Shown: one piece after another, positions 24,265-36,149 of the stretch
How the letters are laid out: each line of letters opens with the position of its first letter
Numbering within the stretch: position 1 is the first letter of the stretch
DNA from: Membranipora membranacea
Lineage: Eukaryota; Bryozoa; Gymnolaemata; Cheilostomatida; Membraniporidae
Reading direction: 5' to 3'
Length of the DNA: 64,000 bases
NCBI GenBank assembly: GCA_914767715.1
Contig: OU612073.1
Location: forward strand, 18,848,001-18,912,000
The notes under the pieces: model-generated
The model's input: the letters and a program-made list of their open reading frames with translations, nothing else
What the model was told of the DNA's origin: nothing
The model's database searches: none
Position numbers and translations under genes: made by a program

Positions 24265-25119
24265 CATGGGTGGGCAACCTTTTTTTGAAGAAGGCCGCAT
24301 TTTATGCAGAATCAACTCAAAAGGCCACAACATATTTTTCCGGCACAAACTTGTAACGTGAAGTATAATTTCGCACTGTGTATTTTATACAAACTAAAGC
24401 AGATTTATGTGTCGATAAAAATGTTATTGTTATGTTGCAATAAGCATCAGATTTTTCAACTGCATCAGTTTAACTTTATCTTGTTTATCTAATCTACTGA
24501 ATTTTTGTGTCTGGGAAACAATTGTGTACATGGCTGTTTCCCAGTGTTTCGAGCAGTAGGGCAAAGGGAAGAATGAGCCTAAAGAAGTGCAGTAAATATT
24601 TGCATACTTGTCAATGAGATTCAATCTGGAACATTTCAGGCAAAATGCTGGCGCATCTGTAACAATTTTTGATAGAACAACTTTTCCATTCTTGCTCAAA
24701 ATGACAGCTTTGCAAAAAAACAGTTTGTAGTTAAATATCCAAAGGTGAAAGAATTGATTAAATTGCTTTTCTCTCACAATAATTACGACAATTTCTTCAC
24801 TGTTTGGGGTTTTTATTCAAATGGAAGCGCCGTGAAAAAGTAGTTGGCACCAGTACATTCATGATGCTTTTGTGTAGAATGGCTTGGGAATTTCCTTTTT
24901 TTTTACATGTAAGTAACTTAGCGCATGGTTGATACAGAATGCCAATATTTTGATATCCCAACAATGATTTGTGCTTGTAGAGGGTAATGCATACTTGGAC
25001 ATCCACATGACAGTTAAAACTTGAATGTGTGATTTTCACAGACAAAAGGCCACAATTAGGCTGCAAAAGATTACCCATTAGGCCGCACTGGCAAAAAGGC
25101 CGCAGGTTGCCCACAGCTG
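24265..25119. mobile_element. Non-autonomous hAT-like transposon with 8-bp TSD and empty site
   Basis: The ends are related inverted repeats (CATGGGTGGGCAACCT on the left; right-end inverse CAGCTGTGGGCAACCT), and internal AAGGCCGCA motifs are repeated. CTGTAGAC flanks both sides (24257-24264 and 25120-25127). The duplicate block has the uninterrupted sequence (TACTGTAGACAGTCC) at about 45930, an empty site. 8-bp duplications with CA-starting ends fit the hAT superfamily. No transposase is seen. Confidence 0.85.
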
Positions 25120-25594
25120 CTGTAGACAGTCCGGAAAAGCACCACAGAGGCACATTGCAAGACTTGTAACGGGAACAATTTTATGAAAACTGAAGCGTTT
25201 CCTTGAGGGTGTTTAGTTACACAAAGGGCAGACAACTTTGATCCTGTTCCGGCCGCCTTAAGCTGAATTGTCTACATACCTTACATTCTCAAACATTTAA
25301 TTGTCACAAGAAAGCCAGCATAGGATCAATTAAACAATATCTGGTGTCAGTCAAGCCTGCTGCTGATGGTTTTTTGTCAAAAGAAGAAAAGATTATGGAT
25401 GGAAAAATGAGGACCAGCGATAATAGTGAGCTGGTGAGTTTGGTTGATTCACTGACACTTACAAACAGTGTATTTTTATTCAAAACTTAATTTAGATAGT
25501 ATCTTAGGTCAATATCCTGATCTAATTGACACTATATGATTCAAGTCTCAAAACACATGATACGGACTTGGACAGGTAAGAGAGGAAGAGCAGA

Positions 25595-26030
25595 CACTAC
25601 CTCACACTTCTTTACACTACAATACTCTACATCACACTACCTTATACTACCTTACATCATTACACCACCTTGCACTTTCTCACACTATTTCATACTACCT
25701 TACTCTACCTTACACCACCTTACACTTCCTTACACTACATCACACTACCTTACACTACCTCACACTTCCTTACACTACATCACACTACCTTACACTACCT
25801 CACACTTCCTTACACTACATCACACTATCTTACTCTACCTTACATTATATTACACCGCCGTACACTACCTTACATTACGTTACACCAACGAACTCATTCA
25901 TTGGTTACACCACCTTACACTACTTTACATTACCTTACATTATTTTCCACAACCTTACACTACCTTACACCACCTTACACTACTTTACACTACCTTATAC
26001 TACCTGACATTACGTTACGCCTACTGCACA
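25595..26030 (+). repeat. Microsatellite-like array of TTACACTACC-type decamers
   Basis: About 430 bp of degenerate units such as CTTACACTAC, CTCACACTTC and CATCACACTA. The duplicate block has a shorter array at about 47240-47340. The open frames across it are artefacts of the repeat and encode only Tyr/Leu/His/Thr-rich strings. Confidence 0.9.
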
Positions 26031-27429
26031 GGCGACTAACCAAAAGCTCTGATGGATGAATGCGGACTGAATCCGGTCTACCTGGATGAATCACAGCCTA
26101 TTTTCAGGACAGAGTTGAGTTCATGTGCAAAAGGAGCAATAGTTATGAGTGTTAAATTATGATCTTCTTCAATACAGATATGATCCACTGCAGGATACCT
26201 TCTCCCTAACATTTACCATACAAAACACCAAATAGTTGGAAGGCATCATAGCTGCTGAACTTATGGTAGACAGCAAATTTTTAAATTTGTGTTATGACCA
26301 TATTTATAACTTGATTCTCAATGATTGTTTGCCATAGTGATGGTACGCAGATTTTCCCATTAGATGAGTTTGAAGAGTTTTCAGCACACAATAAAATGCT
26401 GCTGATTGATTGTCTTGCAGTTGCACTGCCAGATGCGTCTTTATTTCTTTAATTGAAGTTCAGAAGGTCAACACAACCTACAGCATTCCCAGTGCCTGGT
26501 CCGGTTATATACCCTAATAAATATGACAATAAAAATAAGCAATTGTATACAGATTTATTAAGAGTTGTCAGGGGGAAATAATTAACACTATCCTAATACA
26601 AACCAGATTCCGACCCACACTCCCTGGTTTAGACGAATTTAAATGTGACCTTAGATCGGATCTGTCCAATCCCAGCAAACTCTCACTAGCACAGTTGCAA
26701 TATTGTTGTGGGTACGGTCATTCACAGTCCATCTCTTGAGATAATGATAGGCCAAGTTCATCTTTAGCTGATCTTTAGCTGACAAATGATTCACATTTGG
26801 CTGCAAAATCTTGATACTTTTTACGCTCACATGCTTACTATGATATATTGGTGGGCCATCTCTTGAAAAAAATTTGATCTGCAATGAAGGAATGGGACTG
26901 TAATATTAGGTGATGATTTTGTTCTGTTTGACCATGATTGGCGAAGCAACGGGACCACACAAAATTTATTTTTGTTGGGGAAAATTCTCAACCTTGATGA
27001 TTTTGATACAGAAACATTTTTTATATTTTCTTGTACAGAATATAATTTTTTTAAATGCATTGCCAAGCCCAGCGATTCATCCTGCTTTCTCATTAGTTTG
27101 ACAACTCTCTATATATGATATGGTAATAATATTATATTTAGAAGCTACTATTATGAGGAATCACTATCGAGCTATAAGGCATATAATGGATTGTTTTCCT
27201 GTACACCCCTACACTATAAAGTAGAGAATTCACGATACTTATGTGTATTGTTTTCATCATTTTCTACTGAAATATCTGACTGAAGGTTAGACCCGAGCGC
27301 AAGGGTGGTCTCATGGATGAAAACGAATTATATGTTGGTTTAAATTGCCAGGTTAAGTCACTCACCGCAATCCGAACAATGTGCGACAAAAAAGATACTG
27401 CAATATCTGCACCAATTTGCTCAGTTTGG

Positions 27430-27552
27430 AGGGTTGTAGCACACCCGGGGTCTGACAAATCCCAGTAGTCAGTGGATGTAGTGTGATGACAATTCACGAT
27501 CTTTAACATGTGCATGCTAAAGACCGGCACTTTAACCAACTAGGCCACATCC
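27430..27552 (-). repeat. tRNA-derived SINE fragment (family 2)
   Basis: The minus strand resembles the elements at 45200-45328 and 32237-32318: a GGCCTAGTTGGTTAAAGTG head, then GCCGGTCTTTAGCATGC, a degraded B box and CCACTGACTACTGGGATTTG. The copy at 48548-48669 is its segmental duplicate. Confidence 0.6.
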
Positions 27553-27992
27553 TACATAGTCTTGGACTCGAGATGTGAAAGTTTCAGCCTGGAGGTGAGT
27601 TCATTGTATGATCATACATATACATCAATGAAGGTGAGCAGATGACATCACAGCCTCATATAGACAATTACCACTATTCCTTCCTCTCTGACACACCCCC
27701 AGTAACTCTCATAGGCTGATAGATAGCCCATAGTCATCATTCAAGATAAGCTGCAGAAGAAATAAAGCTGTATAAATTCCTTAATGATAAAAACATTGAC
27801 TTTATATTAAATACTTGATTTTGGATATTGAACTACTCCAATATCCAAAATCTGATCGTATCAGTCATTTGAGTTTTTTATGAGTCTTATATGCAAGATA
27901 AAAACAGGTGGTAAACATTTGGTCATTCTTTATATTCTTTACGAATGAGAAAGCCGATCAAATCTTCAAAGTTCTAACAGATTTCAATCATA

Positions 27993-29058
27993 ATGGGTAA
28001 GTTATATCGCTAGAAACGTCTCAATTGTACCAAAGACTTATTGTCTTATTTATTGTATGGACTTTGTGATATAGCAGATTCCTACCGTTCAATTTTTTTG
28101 AACGGGTAGTACATACTAGATATTGATATTTAATGTTGAATTACTCTATTACAGATGCGACTACCTCTGAACATGACATTCTCCGCCTGATATCCGATAT
28201 GCCGTACTGCCTCTTCAACGCTCTACCAGGGAATCTGCAGAATCTGAAATTCAAAGATACAAAACTTGGATGATGGACACAAACTTCAACTGAAGTAACT
28301 GAGCATCTCCAGAAAGCGTTATACTATGCCCAACGGTACGTACATGGACAACCAAGCAGGAACATAAAAGGCCCTTACGTGTGTGCACAAATAATTTTTT
28401 ACCAGTGGGCTGTCAGATACTATGCCAAAAACAAACTCTTTGTGGACGATGTTCCCCGAAGCAGAGGATACACAGGCAAACCTAAGCAAAGTAAGTACAG
28501 AGTTGTGCATCTTCAACCGTTTGACTGAATTGAAACAAGGACAATCAATAGAGTACAGTTCGATTGTGTAGGGCTTAGACAGGGCCTCAACGACCAGAGA
28601 AACTTCTTGGTGGGAAAACATGTATAAAACGAACCTTGGCAATTATTGACGCTCATTTCAATTTCAATCCATTTTAATTCAAATATGTCCTAGTATGTAC
28701 TATGTATGGTACATGAATGTATCTGTTACAGAAAAGGTTTGGCATTTTTTGAGGAAGGAGTACCATGCACTAAAGGCTGATGATGATCCTGAAACAAGGA
28801 CACTGTTGACACAAGCTTTGCGTTGCCTGGAAACACATTATGAGTTAGGTGGGCCCTTTGTACATGAGTACCCACGAGTACTCAGCCTTCAGGTGAAGAT
28901 TTTGATACTGTAAGTGCAGCCTATGGTCGCGGGCTCAAGGTATACCATTTGACAAGTACATGGCACTGACACACAAAGGTCTTTTCTATGAGTCTCATGA
29001 GCGTATAAATGAAGCAAAGAAGTTCTTGAACCAAGCCATCACAGACACTGACTACTGA
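27993..29058 (+). pseudogene. TPR-like family member, subtype B, internally deleted pseudogene
   Basis: It retains the family's gene plan: ATGG exon 1 (27993-27996, donor GTAAGT), exon 2 (28155-28490) and exon 3 (28732-29058). Exon 2 is 336 bp against 1068 bp in the intact relative at 55109. About 25 bp are missing near 28260, and roughly 710 bp are missing at the junction near 28291, where AACTTCAAC is joined directly to TGAAGTAACTGAG. Exon 3 has a frameshift near 28895 and another near 28935. The exon 3 start (KVWHFLRKEYHALKADDD) and GGPFVHEYPRVL are still readable. It cannot make the normal protein, though truncated frames remain. It is the segmental-duplication partner of the gene at 54.9-59.0 kb. 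Confidence 0.85.
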
Positions 29059-29079
29059 CGTCCGACGAAGTTTTTCTAT

Positions 29080-29530
29080 TTTTTATTTCTAAGATTTGAT
29101 CACGCAACATTAATTAATACCCATGATATAGCGCTACAAAATGTATACACAAAATTTCTTCTATTGTCATGCTCATTTTTTAAACTAGCACTTACACTAT
29201 TGCCAATGAAGTATTAAACAAACCACAAAACCAATATTCACAAGATTCACTTGATTAATTTACCATTTAGTTTTGTTTATGCATGGCCTAATAATATGTC
29301 CAAGGAACTTGATCGGAGACTCTTTTTTTTTCTATTCTTTGTTTTTAGGATTTTGATCGCTGATCAGTGTATTCACATACTTTCTTCTATCGTCATGTTA
29401 TTGTTTTAAACTTGCACTGACACGACACCAATATTTAAGACAACAAGATTCACTTGATTGATTTACCATTTAGTTTTGTTTATACATGGTCAGATATATC
29501 CAATTAACTTGATCAGAGATATATATATAA
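29080..29530. repeat. Local tandem duplication of about 250 bp downstream of the TPR pseudogene
   Basis: The 29083-29320 segment (TTTCTAAGATTTGATC, later CACTTGATTAATTTACCATT) is repeated at 29331-29525 with divergence. A related 3' region lies downstream of the intact gene (about 59215-59345). TA repeats follow at about 29520-29545. Confidence 0.65.
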
Positions 29531-30694
29531 TATATATATATAAGATTTTTTATCACAACATATTGAAAGCTTCGACTTTTTGTTATTCAGACACAACATT
29601 TTTGCCCTCCATAGACAGCGAGCTCCAATGCAGTGTGGTAAAAATCTGACAGAAAATCTCAGTGTAATTGCACCTTTACAAACGCTGTAAGGGGATTATA
29701 AAATTCTTAAAAATTTATATCACTTCCCCTCAAATCTAGCATTTTGCTCATTGAGATTATTCAATTGCAATTGAACATTGGAATTGGGATAATGAGATGA
29801 TTCTGATAATGTAATCTGCAGTGGAAATGCTCCTAAAGGTTTAGCTGCTATTTTCCCTTTTTTTAGATAGGATATGAGTTAGCTAAAATTTGGCTTATCA
29901 TGTGTTCTCTGAGAAAAACATCACTATGTGGTTATCATAGTATAAACCAACTGTGGGTTAACATGCCTTGTTCAGAAGTGCGAAGAGATCGTAGTGAGCC
30001 TACTTTTGGGTTAGCCAGTGCACGCATACGCAGGTTCCTATTAGATTGGACCAGAAAGACCAGGACAAGGTGCAAATCCTGTTGAATAATATATATTGAA
30101 TTTGTATCAAGCACAGAATCAAATCGGACAACTCACAACTATTGCAATTTCTTTTCGAGTTGCCCTCTCTTGTCAAATGGATTTACCCAGGCTGTCCACC
30201 CACCCCTGACAGCCTGCCCAGGCTAAGGATTACCATATTGTACCAAGAAGTTAGACTAACTCCTTGATTATACAAAGCCATTCTGTGCAATGTGATCACT
30301 AAAAAAAAATCCAAACCAAACAGATTTTTGCAGGGGATAGCCAGTTATACCAAATTTGACCCAAGAGAATGCAGATGCTTACTAAGTTTCATTTTGATAA
30401 TCACGAATCAACATATATGGTGAAGTGACACCGTTGTAATGTACTGTTGAGTCTGGGTTACCTAACCCATCAGGGTAACACTTCACACAAAGATAGCACA
30501 ATTAACATGTGAACTCGACAGGTGCCGATAAACAAAAAGGCTTAAAAAATTAAACAGAAGTTTGCTGTTGTTGACATGTCTACCTATTCCAGTCTTACAA
30601 GGTTTGTTCACCCCTGTAGCTGTAGGTTTGAGGAAATTACTTCAGAACTCTGCAAAAAAAGCTGACCCAATACCTTTGTGTGCAACCTTAGACT

Positions 30695-31142
30695 TAAACC
30701 TAGACAGGAAACAATATGGAGAGCATTAGCATTGGTGCACTGAGTCATTTAATTGTGGGCGATGTCAAGACATCAAATTGTGTAGTAGCATTGATGTTAT
30801 CATTGACTTGCAGCTCATATACCAGGTTTTATTATACCTCGATCAATTATAATCGAATTTTGAGTTCGGAAAATTGCAATTGATTTAGCAGCTTTCCGTG
30901 AACAGCTTGATACCTATTATGGTCAACATGAATTTTTTAAGGAAAAATAACATCAAGTCAATAACAGGATGCTGCTGATTGCAAAGCAATTTTCAAAAAC
31001 AGAATCGGATCAAATTTGATTGGGTTATCAACTATTAACCTGGACTGTTGACAGTAAATCAATGTAGCATTTGCTTCCACACCTTCCAATGTTGTTACCT
31101 GATGCCTCACTTCAGCTGTATATTGTCTCCTGTCTAGGTTTA
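30695..31142. mobile_element. MITE with 23-bp inverted ends
   Basis: The left end TAAACCTAGACAGGAAACAA is matched by the inverse of the right end (TTGTCTCCTGTCTAGGTTTA) with one mismatch. The element is 448 bp with no coding capacity. The flanks are TT.../...TTA-rich, so a short TA or TTA target duplication is possible but not certain. Confidence 0.65.
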
Positions 31143-32236
31143 TTATTAATTTTATGTGTTCAACTTAATGTTTGAAATACACACAGATTCATATGACCAG
31201 CAGTTTTTGATAGGGTTTCCAAATCATTCCAAGGTTTTCCCAAAACACAAATATGACTAGTATATGTTTTCAGAGTTGTTTGCACTTAAATGACAAAGTT
31301 ATCTCTCTTGTCACGCAGCTATTTTTCATCAATCACTTTGCTTTTGTGAACGAGAGTGGCAAGTCATGCTATTATTCTTATGGTGAAGATGGAGATTTTA
31401 TAATTATACTCCAATCTTTTACCATATCTACACTACACTAGTCTGGTCTGCACACCTGATCGTTTCGGTAATAGCATCACACGACATAAGTTATTTTAAT
31501 TAGAGTTAGCATTTCATACAGCTGTGACACTGTAAAAATATAAGAGAGGCAACCAGAAAGTGATCTTATGAGCAATGAGGACTGACAGTAACACCACATC
31601 TGATTTTAGCACCAATCTTAATTGATCTTCTTTGACATAAGAAACAAAAAAGCTTATAATAATACCCTCAATAAAGTAATGTTATCTGGAGAGCAAATCT
31701 GAATCTTGACATTATGTACACTGTGACTGAAAATGAGGCAAGCTGCTAAACTTTACACCTCCGATCACTTGTTCACAGGCTACTCGTACTTCATTTAATC
31801 AAAAATAAAACAAACCCATTGAATGTGTAACATATGAGTAAGAGGACAGGACACAGCTTATATGGCTGGCAAGTGGCAGTAGAAAACACAAGCTAGCCCG
31901 GTAATTTATTTTCATCACAATGATGTGTTTGAGGTTGGGGCTTTGGCTTATTTTCATGGGAAAACATTTTTCCAATGGCTCTGCAAGTGAAAATACCTAA
32001 AAGTGTTCCACATAGTGTGCCATGAAATTTTTTCCGAAAAAATGGCTTTAAGTGCTCTAAAACTTAAATTTTCATACCCAATTCCTAAATTTTCAATGAT
32101 AAATTATATGATACAGGCGCTGGCCATGCGCAACCAGATTGCGTCGCGTCATGGATTTCGCAATAATTAAGTAGGACAAAAACTGATGCTATTTTTGTAC
32201 ACATTGTCCACTCTAGAGTATATAATAACTCTATGG

Positions 32237-32318
32237 CTGGACCGCAGTGGGACTCGTACCCTAGACCTTCAACATGTGCATGCTGAAGTCCGGCGCTCTA
32301 ATCAACTGAGCCACCTCA
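32237..32318 (-). repeat. tRNA-derived SINE head (family 2)
   Basis: The minus strand has GTGGCTCAGTTGATTAGAGC (A-box region), GCCGGACTTCAGCATGC, and GGTACGAGTCCC (B-box-like), with a spacing like a tRNA gene. It resembles the element at 45200-45328. Confidence 0.65.
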
Positions 32319-33188
32319 TACTCTTCCCAAAAGAGATGATTCTAGGATTGCTCTCAGAAGAATGTAACTAACTCATAATCCAAAAAAATGAATGATACCT
32401 TTGAGTTTAAACTGGTGCGAATATCAAATTCCAATCAAGATTATCCCTAATTACATAGGCAATAATCTTGAGGATTGACTGAAATGATGGCGTTTCTCTA
32501 ATTCTGCTTCCAAAGATTAAATCGAAAAGGTAGCTTTTGGATTCCCATATCAAGCCACAAGCATCGATTAAAATGTTTAGCTCAGACTGAACCTTTGTTA
32601 GAGAGTGCTTACTTTTGAGTAACCTCTATCCCCCTCCCATATATGTTAGAGTGCAAGGTCATCGCTAAGCTAATATTATTGGATTTGATACCCCTTCAGT
32701 CAACTGCTGCCGGGTTTTGTTGGACAGTCATGTCTGCAATGTCGATCTTGAGTAGTCCCAATTCATGGCCATTGAGGCAACATGGACACCTTGTCAAGTT
32801 GGGTGACAGGAATAATATTGCACGATAGAGCATGTTAACAATGAGAGTGTTGAGTGTTTGCAGTAGCTGCTGTTACCTTATATTATTGGTTCAGCTCTAT
32901 TTATCCTAACAGTCAATGGAATGAATTCTATAGCAATTTGGGAATATAACTCTTACAAACAAAACCTTGTTCCTCACTAACAAAATCTGAAGTGTCGTGT
33001 AAATAGAAGGAATGCAATCACGCTGAAATTGATCCATTGTCTTAATAGGGAATTTCTCACATTGATAGGGAATCTTCCCTTTTTACCAGCTTAAGAACAT
33101 GTGAGATTATACTTGAAATTATGTAATTGGGAGAAAGGCATCAGCATGGAAAACCAAATTGATAAGTATGTTGGTAGGTACCATGCCA

Positions 33189-33250
33189 TATATAAAGGCC
33201 GTTTCAAACATTCACAACTCATTAAACTGCTTAGGAGGGAACTGGAAACA
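33189..33250 (+). promoter_or_regulatory. TATA box and leader of TPR-like gene A1
   Basis: TATATAAAG at 33189-33197 lies about 80 bp before the ATG, a normal core-promoter position if transcription starts near 33220. The duplicate gene has TACATAAAG instead (40071). GGGAACTGGAAACA (33237-33250) in the leader resembles one and a half IRF half-sites (GAAANNGAAA) with one mismatch; this is only suggestive. Confidence 0.45.
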
Positions 33251-33269
33251 CAACTTTAGACGCAGCAAG

Positions 33270-35476
33270 ATGGGTATGTATAACTTTATATATATTTATA
33301 TGTATGCGTTTTTAAAGCAGCCTGAAACCCGACGATTTTTTTCTGGCATAACGAAATGGGAGTTACTCTAAATTTGAGATTACATTTTGTAACAACCTTT
33401 GAGCACACTGTCCTGCATGTTATGGTTTACTATTGCACAAGTTAAGGCTTTCCGAGAGTTCTGATTGCACCAGTATGCCTGAAGTTTACACAGTTGCCAG
33501 CTGAAGCTACCTGGTTTTGTTAAAATAACTATCCTCAACATTTCCGTCTCCTGAAATGTGCAGGCTATGGGACAATTATATCGGATGTGGTTATGTGAAA
33601 GTATTTCATTTGAGGAGTGAAGGTCCTCACCTGAAGTTCAGCTGCTTTGTATCTCAAGTCGTAACGGGGACCAGCTTAGTTCAGTAGTTAAGCCTAAATC
33701 AGCACTGTTGTATGTGATAGTGAAGAGTAACAAATTGTTTAATGATTATTTAACACTTGACCTGACCTACCATTGTAATTTCTATTTTCAGCGAACCAAC
33801 AAGAAACAAAGGAGGAAATAATCAAAAGCATTAAACACCTCGGTTACTCTCTTTTCAATGATGAACCCACTGACTTCAGCAGTTTGGGACTTCAGGAGAC
33901 AAAGGATGACACATGGCCTATGGACAGCAACTTCAAAGCAGCGCTGAGCCTGATGAGATATTGCAAGAAGATTGACCCCAGGATGAAGATGAACCTCGAG
34001 GTATTCATCGAGAAAAACCTCGAAGCAAGTCCAACTGATATCCATGCTTGGATCAACAAATGCATGTTTGAAGTCACGAATGTCCCGGCCAATTTGACCA
34101 GAGCAAAGGAGGCGTTGGATCAGGTAATATCTCTCAAGGGAAACGAGAGTGCTGCCTTAGAAGCCAGGATACAGTACGCGTTTTGGTTGTGCACAATGAT
34201 GAATGATGATATCGAAAAACGGAAAAGAGGTCTGGTGATCTACAAGGACGAGTTGAACGGCAAGGACAGCAATCCGAGATATCACTACCTGTACATGAAG
34301 ACCCTGGGAAATCACATGATCAGAGGAGCTGCAGACGAAGACCACTCCACTAATAAGGAAACAGCAACACTGTTCAGTGATCAAGTTCAGAGGCTTTTCC
34401 ATTCAGACAGTCCAAATTACCGACTGCAGATGTTCCTTTGCCTGGCAGATGTGCAGCGTCATGATTTTGGTCGTGCGGTCATAAAAGAGCTCAGAGACCG
34501 AGAGGAGCTCTTGTTTGACATCAGCAGTGATCCCTATATCCGATTTTGTATGCAACAGATTGACCAAATTATCCTCCAACATCCCGAGATACCAGTGTTT
34601 GCGAACTACTATGCTCGGATAGCATTATGCTTGCTGAGGGATGCGATGAATGGGGATATCTCACAAGTGCAAGAAAATTTGAGTGAAGCTCTTTCATATG
34701 CTGAAAAACATGAAACTGGACGACCTAGCCGGGTACCAATGGGACCTAAAGCATGTGCGCGAATCATCCTCCACCAATGGGCGATAGAGTACTTTGATGC
34801 GAACCAGGAAACACTGAGCCTTCCACAACCATCATATGGTGAGGGTAAATTCTGACAGATTGATGACCTTATTTTTTGTATTTTGATAAAATGACTATTC
34901 TCTTCAGCAAACTTGATACGCGATTTTGTTTTCCCAAAAATATCCAAATATCCATGACCATCTTGTTGTCATGTTCAACACATGTCTTTCCTGCTTCAAT
35001 CCAGTTATGACAGCATCCTATGACCAACAACTTAGTATTGCTTTTAATTTGTTTTAGCACAAAAACTGAAATATCTGGCAGCAAATTACCACGCTAGCCA
35101 ACCAGACAATAACCCAAAGTCAAAGATACTTTTGGAGAAGGCCCATCATCACCTAAAGGAGCACTACAGGCTTGGAGGTCCTTTTGTAGCAGATTACCCG
35201 AGAGTGCTGATATTATTGGGAGAAGAGCCAAGTACTGTTGAACCCATCTACACAGAAGGGCCATATGGTGTCCCCATTGACAGGATCAATGCATTGGAGC
35301 ACAAGGGCCTCTTTCTTGAAACTCAAAACAGATTTCAAGAGGCATACGACTGCTGGAAAGAAGCTGAAACTGTAATCGACGAAAATAAGATTGGTTACAC
35401 GAGTTCTATAATATTTTATGGGTTGCGCAGACTTCCTGTCCATGAATGTGACAGATCAGACAACTGGAGGAGATGA
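33270..35476 (+). CDS. TPR-like helical-repeat protein, subtype A, gene 1 (IFIT-like architecture)
   Basis: Three exons: 33270-33273 (only ATGG), 33792-34838 and 35058-35476, joined in phase (G|CG and TATG|CA) to give 489 aa. The protein is alpha-helical, soluble and without signal peptide or membrane segment. Helix-pair segments with TPR-like spacing include AWINKCMFEVTNV (about 100), ARIQYAFWLCTMMNDD, RYHYLYMKTLG and, most clearly, ALEHKGLFLETQNRFQEAYD from about 429. Exon 3 has the family signature GGPFV-x2-YPRVL and GP-x-G-x-P. Size and an exon 1 carrying just the start codon recall vertebrate IFIT antiviral genes, but no IFIT-specific motif is certain. Segments of exon 2 and all of exon 3 align with the subtype B gene at 54.9 kb. 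It was duplicated with its flanks to 40.2 kb. A cytosolic RNA- or protein-binding scaffold role is inference. Confidence 0.75.
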
Positions 35477-36149
35477 GACTGAAATGTGATTTCTCTCAGA
35501 CGCTGATCCCAAAGTTTTATACAATCTCTTGACACTATTGCTAAGTGAATTTATGAACTTTTCTTACCGCAGCATATCAACAATTTTGATTGATATCTCT
35601 CGTCTAATGCTATTGAATTGCTTGCTCTGTGTATCATGATGTAGGTCTGTTACAGATGAATTCCATCATTTTATGTGCCTGGAGTGAAATGAGTCTTATT
35701 TACATTTTTACAAGAAATATTTTCTTGTCTTGCGTTTGAACACTTTTGATTTTGGCAGACACCCCTGTTTCCGATCAGAGCAGGATAAGGAGATCCACAT
35801 ATTCTTCACTTTTCTTCTACATTTACTTTTATTATATAATCAGCCAATATATTTATTTTTGTCCCTGAGTTCAAACTATTACATGTTGGGAAATTTATAA
35901 AAGCCTATATAATATAATATGAAGCATAAAAATATGTCATATGTCGCTCAGTTCTTTCATTTTCTGTCAACTTGAGGGAGATAGCACCAGTAAGAGCAAG
36001 AGTGTGGGTTTAGCGTAAAGTTTCATCTATTTCATTTTTTGTTACTAAAAATACCTAACCTAAGGGTATATTATTATGTTATGTGTTTGTCTTGAGAGCA
36101 ATTGCTGACTTTCCAGCAACATATTCACAAATTTTGCAAATAAATGAGG

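Larger units (their letters stand above)
23770..28750. repeat. Segmental duplication, copy 1 (partner 45556-59000)
   Basis: Successive segments match in order: 23770-24110 with 45556-45880, 25120-25590 with 45930-46410, 26245-27764 with 47345-48881, 27756-28270 with 54696-55260, and 28300-28720 with 55960-58600. The partner copy is longer because of three later insertions (48882-54695, 56317-56439 and 56521-58565). This copy has its own hAT insertion (24265-25119) and a deletion in the TPR gene. Confidence 0.85.
29531..32755. other. Gene-free stretch with a MITE and a SINE
   Basis: Apart from the two elements listed separately (30695-31142 and 32237-32318), no gene is supported. 29680-29790 matches about 60700-60800 in inverted orientation. 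Confidence 0.45.

Noticed and set aside
25536-26059. Long open frames (129-167 aa) as proteins
   Set aside because: They are translations of a decamer microsatellite.
34157-34402. Antisense open frames inside the TPR-like genes
   Set aside because: Shadows of conserved exons; the sense frames carry the conserved motifs and splice phases.
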